Source of the DNA: Pseudomonadota bacterium
GTDB taxonomy: Bacteria > Pseudomonadota > Gammaproteobacteria > Burkholderiales > Nitrosomonadaceae
Reading direction: 5' to 3'
Length of the DNA: 12,906 bases
NCBI GenBank assembly: GCA_018240935.1
Contig: JAFEEV010000136.1
Coordinates: 1-12,906, forward strand
Positions 7,901 through 12,906 of the stretch are shown here, piece by piece; the first letter of the stretch is position 1, and each line of letters opens with the position of its first letter. The translations under genes and the position numbers were made by a program. The notes below the pieces were generated by a model that was not told the origin of the DNA, made no database searches, and saw only the letters and a list, made by a program, of their open reading frames with translations.

Positions 7901-8963
7901 GCTGACGGACGCAGGATTGCGCGATTGCAGTTTCAGTATCGGTCATCCAAATCAATCCGATGAAATCCGCGTGATGCGCAACAACAAACCGGTATTGGCG
8001 GAGCAACGCGCCGATTTGCAGCGCGCTTGGTCGGAAACCACGTATCACATGCAAAAGCTGCGCGACAATCCGGCGTGTGCGCAGCAGGAATTCGACCGGT
8101 TGCTCGACACCGCCGATCCCGGTTTGCAATTCGCACTCAGTTACGATGCTGGTGACGATATCGCCGCGCCGTTCATCCGCACCGGTGTGCGCCCGCCCCT
8201 GGCGGTGTTGCGTGAGCAAGGCGTCAACGGTCATGTCGAAATGGCGGCGGCGTTCGATCGCGCCGGGTTTAGCGCGGTCGATGTGCACATGAGCGACATC
8301 ATCTCCGGACGATTGTCGTTGAACGATTTCACCGGATTTGTCGCGTGCGGCGGTTTTTCTTATGGCGACGTGCTTGGCGCCGGAGAAGGCTGGGCCAAAT
8401 CGATTTTGTTCAATCCGCGTGCGCGCGACGAGTTTGCAGCATTTTTTCAGCGCGGCGACACATTCGCGCTGGGCGTGTGCAATGGTTGCCAGATGATGAG
8501 CAACTTGCACGAAATCATTCCCGGTGCAGATACTTGGCCGCTGTTTAAACGCAATGTATCGGAACAATTCGAAGCGCGCTTTGTCATGGTGGAAGTACAG
8601 CCGAGTCCGTCGCTGTTTTTCGACGGTATGGCGGGCAGCCGGATGCCGATCACGGTGGCGCACGGCGAAGGCAAGGTCGAATTTGCTTCCGGCCATGCGG
8701 AAAAAGCCGGTAGTTTGGTGACATTGCGCTATGTCGACAATCACGGCCGGGTCACTGAGAATTATCCGTACAACCCGAACGGTTCGATCCAGGGGATAAC
8801 GGGATTGACGACACCGGACGGGCGTTTCAACGTCTTGATGCCGCATCCGGAACGGGTGTTTCGCGTGGCGCAACACTCGTGGCACCCGGATACACGCTCG
8901 GACAAAGTGGAAGATGGTCCGTGGATGCGTTTATTCCGCAACGCGCGCAAATGGGTAGGGTAA
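4980..8963 (+). CDS. purL: phosphoribosylformylglycinamidine synthase (FGAM synthase, single-chain)
   Basis: This 1327-residue enzyme carries out the fourth step of de novo purine synthesis: FGAR + glutamine + ATP to FGAM + glutamate. It is the large single-chain form of proteobacteria (the E. coli enzyme is about 1295 residues). In order: an N-terminal PurS-like domain (about 1-150), a linker with NSEHCRHK (213-220), two PurM-like synthetase halves with MKVETHNHPTA (290-300) and later IHDVGAGGLSNAFPE and IPVGKDSMSM, and a C-terminal class I glutaminase from about residue 1070. The glutaminase triad is complete: Cys1167 in GVCNGCQMM, His1289 and Glu1291 in MPHPERVF. ATG at 4980 gives the standard start MLQFCGG; an earlier TTG at 4944 is unlikely. 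No strong ribosome site is visible. A TAAAAT at 4939-4944 could be a -10 box. Confidence 0.98.
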   Translation: MLQFCGGQALSPFRLEKLRKGINALNLPVTAIETEYWHFCPVTRTLRDDELNALRRLLNHDPAQENAQHSGEFFLVLPRPGTISPWSSKATDIAQHCGLTAVERIERGIAYYVECASPLSAEDKARLKPLLHDRMTEAVFASFSDAERLFQHFPPKPLNTVDVLGGGSDALRQANQSMGLALSADEIEYLAQNFQKMARNPTDVELMMFAQANSEHCRHKIFNADWIIDGKPQDKSLFAMIRNTHQTHPQGTLVAYADNASVIEGAEIGRFYPGSGQVYGYAQEKTHMLMKVETHNHPTAISPFPGAATGVGGEIRDEGATGRGAKPKAGLCGFSVSNLNIPDFVQPWEIDRDGNQSYGKPGRIASALQIMLEGPIGGAAFNNEFGRPNLAGYFRTFEERVGGEMRGYHKPVMLAGGVGQISDRHVRKEKFPSGALLIQLGGPGMLIGLGGGAASSMDTGANTEALDFDSVQRGNPEMQRRAQEVIDRCWQLQRSGEENPILFIHDVGAGGLSNAFPELVHDSGRGGRFDLRAVPSEETSMSPMQIWSNEAQERYVLAIKPESLALFRSICERERCPFAVVGEATSDEQLQVTDAQSPLPPVDMPLPVLLGKPPKMTRDAAHANRILPPLDWSDASLSEAVYRVLRLPAVADKTFLIAIGDRSVGGLSARDQMVGPWQIPVADVAVTSMGYQTVLGEAFAIGERTPLALIDPKAAARMAVGEAITNIAAAAISGIEKIKLSANWMAAAGHPGEDAGLYDAVHAAGMELCPQLGISIPVGKDSMSMKTAWEEAGKRKEVTAPLSLIISSFATVTNVRKTLTPQLRTDCGGSELILIDLGQGRNRLGGSALAQVYKQVGNAAPDIDGETGAQLLRRFFDAIQQLNAADRLLAYHDRSDGGLFVTLCEMAFAGHCGLTVNLDQLCFDAQSSDLDGSELQPERLGGRFLERILAVLFNEELGAVIQIAAAQRKEVMQVLTDAGLRDCSFSIGHPNQSDEIRVMRNNKPVLAEQRADLQRAWSETTYHMQKLRDNPACAQQEFDRLLDTADPGLQFALSYDAGDDIAAPFIRTGVRPPLAVLREQGVNGHVEMAAAFDRAGFSAVDVHMSDIISGRLSLNDFTGFVACGGFSYGDVLGAGEGWAKSILFNPRARDEFAAFFQRGDTFALGVCNGCQMMSNLHEIIPGADTWPLFKRNVSEQFEARFVMVEVQPSPSLFFDGMAGSRMPITVAHGEGKVEFASGHAEKAGSLVTLRYVDNHGRVTENYPYNPNGSIQGITGLTTPDGRFNVLMPHPERVFRVAQHSWHPDTRSDKVEDGPWMRLFRNARKWVG

Positions 8964-8988
8964 CGTTCGTTGTAATCAATTTCACACT

Positions 8989-8994
8989 GAGAAG
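8989..8994 (+). promoter_or_regulatory. probable ribosome binding site of chaN-like gene
   Basis: GAGAAG lies 10 bases before ATG 9005 but only 1 base before the alternative ATG 8996. The spacing favours the second ATG. The site is an imperfect Shine-Dalgarno. Confidence 0.35.
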
Positions 8995-9004
8995 AATGAA
9001 TAAC

Positions 9005-10234
9005 ATGACAAATTGCAAAATAACCCGGCGCAGCAGCCTGATGTGTGCGGCTGCCGTGCTCATAAGCCTGGCGATGAACCCTGCCGGCGCGGTGATTACT
9101 CCGGCGAAAAAACCGGTGCCGAATAATTGCGTGCCGCTGGGCGATTGGATCGTTCCCGGTTCCGGCAAGACATCGCAGCAAGAAGTGATCGCGCGCGCCG
9201 CCAAAGCGTCGGTAGTCCTGCTCGGCGAAACGCATATCAACGCCGACCATCACCGTTGGCAATTGCAGGCACTGGTGGCTCTGCACGCGCAGCGTCCGAA
9301 CATGGTGATCGGCTTTGAAATGTTTCCGCGCCGCGTGCAGCCTGCATTGGATAAATGGATTGCCGGTGAATTGAGCGAAAAGGAATTTCTGCGCGCGGCG
9401 GAATGGGATCACGTGTGGAATACCGATGCCAATCTCTATTTGCCGCTGTTTCATTTCGCCCGCATGAATCGCATTCCGATGCTGGCGCTGAATATCGAAA
9501 CGAGCTTGCGCCGTCAGGTGGCGGAGAAGGGTTTTTACGGCGTGCCGGTCGAAGAGCGCGAAGGGCTGACGCATCCGGCGGAACCGAGTCAGGCGTACGT
9601 CGATTATTTGCTGCCGATTTATAAGCAGCACGACCGCAAACATAAAAAAGACGATGAAACCACCCAGGACGATCCGGATTTCCGCCGCTTTATCGGCGGA
9701 CAGCAGCTGTGGGACCGCGCCATGGCGCAAATCTTGCAACAAGCGGTAATGCGTCCGGCGAACGGGGAAAAGCCGCTGGTGGTCGGCGTCATGGGCACGG
9801 GGCATGTGCTGCACGGTTTCGGTGTGGCGCATCAGTTGCATGATTTGGGTGTCAAGTCGGTCGCCGCATTGCTGCCGTGGGACAGCGATAAATCCTGTAA
9901 AAATCTGGTTGCCGGTGTGGCCGATGCGGTGTTCGGCGTGCTGCCGCATGTTGCCGAATCTTTCCGTCCACAGTTCCAGCGTCTCGGTATCCGCTACGAA
10001 ATGGGCAGAGGCGGCGCGATCATTTTGCAAGTGGAAAAAAACAGTATTGCCGATGCCGCCAAATTGCAGGATTCCGATGTGATTCTGGAAATGGCCGGTG
10101 TGCCGGTTAAAACGCTGGAAGACGTGACCACCATCGTGAAGCGTCAAGCGCCGGGAACCTGGCTGCCGCTCAAAATCAAGCGCGATGAGCAGGAACTATC
10201 GATTATCGCTAAATTCCCTGCGGCGAAGCATTAA
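9005..10234 (+). CDS. ChaN-family (haem-binding-like) periplasmic protein with C-terminal PDZ domain
   Basis: This 409-residue exported protein has a signal peptide at 1-29 (TRRSS basic region, hydrophobic core, ending PAGA before VITP). Residues about 55-310 match the ChaN / iron-regulated family: VVLLGETHINADHHRWQL (71-88, with G74-E-T-H77 and H82-H83), GFEMFPRRVQPALD, and a later VGVMGTGHVLHGFGVAHQL. In Campylobacter, ChaN binds haem dimers and is implicated in iron uptake; haem binding here is inferred. Residues about 325-409 form a PDZ-like domain (GGAIILQVEKNSIADAAKLQ, then DVILEMAGVPV), which may recruit a partner or substrate. ChaN proteins are often lipoproteins, but I see no good lipobox, so it is probably soluble in the periplasm. 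ATG 8996 would add three residues. It lies 41 bp after purL and 20 bp before a secreted M1-like peptidase, suggesting co-transcription with the latter. Confidence 0.85.
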   Translation: MTNCKITRRSSLMCAAAVLISLAMNPAGAVITPAKKPVPNNCVPLGDWIVPGSGKTSQQEVIARAAKASVVLLGETHINADHHRWQLQALVALHAQRPNMVIGFEMFPRRVQPALDKWIAGELSEKEFLRAAEWDHVWNTDANLYLPLFHFARMNRIPMLALNIETSLRRQVAEKGFYGVPVEEREGLTHPAEPSQAYVDYLLPIYKQHDRKHKKDDETTQDDPDFRRFIGGQQLWDRAMAQILQQAVMRPANGEKPLVVGVMGTGHVLHGFGVAHQLHDLGVKSVAALLPWDSDKSCKNLVAGVADAVFGVLPHVAESFRPQFQRLGIRYEMGRGGAIILQVEKNSIADAAKLQDSDVILEMAGVPVKTLEDVTTIVKRQAPGTWLPLKIKRDEQELSIIAKFPAAKH

Positions 10235-10254
10235 TAAATAATCTGTATTGAATC

Positions 10255-12294
10255 ATGACCATTGCCACGTTTATCCGCAGTTGTATTTTTGTTTCTTTCG
10301 TTTGTTTGGTTGCAGCTTCCGCGGTATCCGCGCCCGTGCCGTTCAAGATGAACGAGGTCGAATACGACATTACAGTCAAAATCGACCCGGCGAATCGCAC
10401 GCTGGAAGGAAAAAGCCTCATTACCGTTCATAGGCCGCGCGAGCTGCAATTGCTGCTTGGAGCCGGGTATGAAGTGACGCAAGCGGAATTCAACGACGGT
10501 CCATTGGGTATCGGGCGTGATCAAGCCAACCAGCCGCATGTTTGGAACATTCCGTTTCATTTCCGCCAGCAAATCCAGTTTCTGATTCAGTGGAAAGGCG
10601 TGCTGGCGCCGCTGGATACCGCGCTCGATCACCGTCAGACGCTGGCCAGACCGGTCGCGGTGAGCGGCGCGGAAGGTACTTTCCTGCCGGATAGTTCGGA
10701 TTGGTATCCGCGCATTGCCGGGCTGTTTGCGCGCTATAAAGTCAGCATCGAGCTGCCGCCCGGGCAGAAAGGTCTGGTGGCGGGCCGGCTTATCGAAGAA
10801 AGCGATTCGGAACAGGGCTACCGGGCCACGTTTGAGTTTTCCCATCCGGCCGAAGGCATCGATTTGATGGCCGGGCCGTATGCGGTCGACACGCTGCTGC
10901 ATCACAATATCAAACAGAAACCGGTGCAATTGCGTACGTATTTCCACCCGCAAATCAGTAAATTGTCGCAGGATTATCTCGACGCCGTGAAAGGTTATTT
11001 GGACCGATACGAATCCGAAATCGGCGAATATCCGTACAGCGAGTTCAGCGTGGTGTCGAGCCCGACGCCAACCGGCTTCGGCATGCCGACGCTGACTTAT
11101 CTCGGTATCGATGTGCTGCAACTGCCGTTCATCCGCAGCACGTCACTCGGTCACGAAGTGCTGCACAACTGGTGGGGCAACGGCGTGTATCCGGATTACC
11201 GCAGTGGCAACTGGTCGGAAGGATTGACCACGTTTATGGCCGATTACGCCTATAAGGAACAGGAAAGCGACGCGGCCGCGCGCGAAATGCGCCTCGGCTG
11301 GCTGCGCGACTTCGCTGCGTTGCAGCCGGGTCAGGATGCGCCGCTGACAGCATTCACTTCGCGCACGCACGGCGCATCGAAAATCGTGGGTTACAACAAA
11401 GCCGCGATGGTTTTTTTCATGTTGCGCGATCATCTGGGCGAAGCGGTTTTTCAGCGCGCCTTGCAGGGATTGTGGACCACCCGGCGTTTTAAGGTTACCT
11501 CGTGGCAGGACGTGCAAAAAATTTTCGAATTGGTTTCCGGGCAATCGCTGGAATTCTTTTTTGCGCAATGGCTCACTCGCAGCGGCGCGCCCGCAATCGA
11601 GCTGACTGAGGTGAAAAATGCAGCGGCGGGTTCCGGGTATGAATTGTCGATCACGCTGAAACAATCCGAACCGGCGTATCAGTTGCAAGTTCCGGTGGCA
11701 GTCGAAACGCAGCAAGGCAGTGCAATCCACAAGCTCAATTTGCAGCAAGCGCAACAGATATTCACACTGAAACTGACGGATAAACCACTATCCGTTTCAC
11801 TCGATCCCGATCTGCGTCTGTTCCGGCACTTGGCACCCGGAGAAGCACCGCCGATTCTACGCGAAGTGATGGTCAACGCCGCCACGCAAACGGTGTTATT
11901 GTCTGATCAACCCGAAATTCGCAAAATTGCCGAAACGCTTGCCAGCAAATTGCAAGACCGCAAGCTTGAAATAGTTGCCTCCGGCGATCCGCTCTCCGCC
12001 GCACCAACCCTGATAATCGGCCTGCAAGCGGAAATCGACGCCTGGCTTGCAACCAAACAACTACCCGTCCGGCCGAATGAAATTAGTAAAAAAGGCAGCG
12101 CGCAAGTCTGGACATTAGCGCGCGCTGATGGCGCATCGCTCGCGATCATCTCCGCGCAAGATGCCGCCTCGCTCGAGGCCCTAATCCGCCCGCTATCGCA
12201 CTACGGACGGCAAAGTTATCTGGTGTTTGATGGTCGGCAAGCAATTGAGAAAGGGACTTGGCCAATGTTGGTGCGGAAGGTGGCTGTTGAGTGA
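10255..12294 (+). CDS. secreted M1-like (gluzincin) zinc metallopeptidase
   Basis: This 679-residue exported protein has a signal peptide (about 1-25, ending AVSA before PVPF), an N-terminal beta domain (about 30-225, DITVKIDPANRTLEGKSLI as in M1 enzymes), a catalytic domain (about 230-445) and a C-terminal region (about 515-679) that I cannot assign. The zinc site is present: HEVLH (300-304) followed by NWWGN, and Glu322 in NWSEGLTTF. The candidate catalytic Tyr is Y380 in GYNKAA. Two things differ from classical aminopeptidases. The spacing from HExxH to the third ligand is 17 rather than 18 residues. The GxMEN substrate-anchoring motif is replaced by GFGMPTLTYLG (274-284), so exopeptidase activity is doubtful. 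It is likely periplasmic and co-transcribed with the ChaN-PDZ gene 20 bp upstream. Start ATG 10255 has only a weak ribosome site. Physiological substrate unknown. Confidence 0.85.
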   Translation: MTIATFIRSCIFVSFVCLVAASAVSAPVPFKMNEVEYDITVKIDPANRTLEGKSLITVHRPRELQLLLGAGYEVTQAEFNDGPLGIGRDQANQPHVWNIPFHFRQQIQFLIQWKGVLAPLDTALDHRQTLARPVAVSGAEGTFLPDSSDWYPRIAGLFARYKVSIELPPGQKGLVAGRLIEESDSEQGYRATFEFSHPAEGIDLMAGPYAVDTLLHHNIKQKPVQLRTYFHPQISKLSQDYLDAVKGYLDRYESEIGEYPYSEFSVVSSPTPTGFGMPTLTYLGIDVLQLPFIRSTSLGHEVLHNWWGNGVYPDYRSGNWSEGLTTFMADYAYKEQESDAAAREMRLGWLRDFAALQPGQDAPLTAFTSRTHGASKIVGYNKAAMVFFMLRDHLGEAVFQRALQGLWTTRRFKVTSWQDVQKIFELVSGQSLEFFFAQWLTRSGAPAIELTEVKNAAAGSGYELSITLKQSEPAYQLQVPVAVETQQGSAIHKLNLQQAQQIFTLKLTDKPLSVSLDPDLRLFRHLAPGEAPPILREVMVNAATQTVLLSDQPEIRKIAETLASKLQDRKLEIVASGDPLSAAPTLIIGLQAEIDAWLATKQLPVRPNEISKKGSAQVWTLARADGASLAIISAQDAASLEALIRPLSHYGRQSYLVFDGRQAIEKGTWPMLVRKVAVE

Positions 12295-12380
12295 TAGCTA
12301 ATTGCAAGATATTGAGAAGATTTATGTTTCGGGTGAATTATGATTCGGTATCTGACTCTGGTTTTTATTAATTTCTATAC

Positions 12381-12906
12381 ATGAACCAAATTGGTTTTGA
12401 TAAGAAATTCAGTTTGCTTGCTCAAGAAGCACATTTAGCAAAAAACACGCTACTTTCTGGCTTTGATTTACTTATAAAAGCTAATTTCTTTCAAGATAAA
12501 GATGGTTATTTCTATTCCGCATTCTTCCATATCTCAATTGGGATGGAGAGAATTCTGAAGCTGGCTGTTGTTACGCATTACATGCTTTCCAACAACTATC
12601 TGACACCCACAGTCAAACAGCTAAAGAGTCAATTCGGCCACGACATCAGAACTCTCTACAGCGAATCTCTAAAGCTGATGCCGATATATCGTCATCCAAA
12701 TGTAGATACAGCTACAAGGACTGACAATGATGAAGCCCTGATTGATTTTTTTACTGAATATGGTGTTGGGTCACGCTACTTCAACCTGAATGAAGTCTGT
12801 GAAGCAAAGATGGATAGAAGCCCGCTAGACAAGTGACTTCATCTTGCTAGTTCTATCTACGAAGAGTATACCCCTCATCAGATACGAGAGAAATCAGCTA
12901 TGAATC
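12381..12906 (+). pseudogene. hypothetical protein gene interrupted by in-frame TGA, runs off window
   Basis: The ORF from ATG 12381 encodes 151 residues up to a TGA at 12834-12836. Beyond it the same frame has no stop for the remaining 23 codons and reads LHLASSIYEEYTPHQIREK, residues of the same character as the rest. The natural product is therefore probably longer, with the TGA arising from a codon such as TGG. The visible part is cytoplasmic and mostly helical. The segment with YSAFFHISIGMERILKLAVV followed by FGHDIRTLY has the look of small all-alpha HEPN-like hypothetical proteins found in accessory islands, but I cannot name a family. A+T content is clearly higher than in the preceding genes, suggesting transfer. 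No clear ribosome site precedes the ATG. Alternatives: a genuine 151-residue protein, or a sequencing error. Confidence 0.55.

Noticed and set aside
9005..9130. Lipoprotein signal in the ChaN-like protein
   Set aside because: The cysteines near the N-terminus (SLMC inside the hydrophobic core and PNNC after it) do not fit a lipobox. A signal peptidase I site at PAGA is better.
8762..10147. Long minus-strand ORF (461 codons) and a similar one at 7767-8885 (372 codons)
   Set aside because: Both are antisense to purL and the ChaN-like gene. The translations are rich in Arg/His/Gln without any domain, typical of shadow frames in G+C-rich codons. The plus-strand genes are well identified.
12834..12836. 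TGA as a selenocysteine codon
   Set aside because: No selenoprotein family is recognised and I see no SECIS-like hairpin in the short downstream sequence available. A nonsense change is simpler.

Overview
The window looks like a stretch of chromosome from a Gram-negative proteobacterium, most likely a betaproteobacterium near Nitrosomonas. This is inferred from recognisable families: a 1327-residue single-chain PurL, a TolC-type outer membrane factor, a PEP-CTERM protein, a two-domain Nnr and a ChaN-type periplasmic protein. No rRNA or other taxonomic marker is present, so the genus is a guess.

Left part (1-3313). Base composition is visibly richer in A+T than in the middle. It opens with about 105 bases that may be the end of an insertion sequence extending off the window. 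Next come two minus-strand genes: a TolC-family outer membrane protein with a good sigma70-type promoter, and a PEP-CTERM surface/exported protein followed by a strong intrinsic terminator. Upstream of the PEP-CTERM gene is an A+T-rich non-coding region with a perfect 14-bp inverted repeat. After it comes an uncertain small ORF lying just downstream of nnr on the same strand.

Middle part (3314-12294). This G+C-richer core holds housekeeping and envelope genes. nnr (NAD(P)H-hydrate repair, minus strand) and purL (purine synthesis, plus strand) diverge from an 88-bp intergenic region. Behind purL, with gaps of 41 and 20 bp, follow a secreted ChaN-family protein with a C-terminal PDZ domain and a secreted M1-like (gluzincin) metallopeptidase. 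These three could be one transcript. The chaN/peptidase pair looks like a periplasmic functional unit unrelated to purine synthesis; the peptidase keeps its zinc site but lacks the classical aminopeptidase GxMEN motif.

Right end (12295-12906). Composition turns A+T-rich again. A hypothetical gene (151 codons) is interrupted by an in-frame TGA, after which the same frame stays open to the window edge with coding-like residues. This is probably a broken or truncated accessory gene.

I saw no convincing CRISPR array, tRNA, rRNA or complete mobile element. The window is mostly ordinary. The items most worth following up are the ChaN-PDZ/M1-like pair, the in-frame stop at 12834 and the inverted repeat at 2750-2781.
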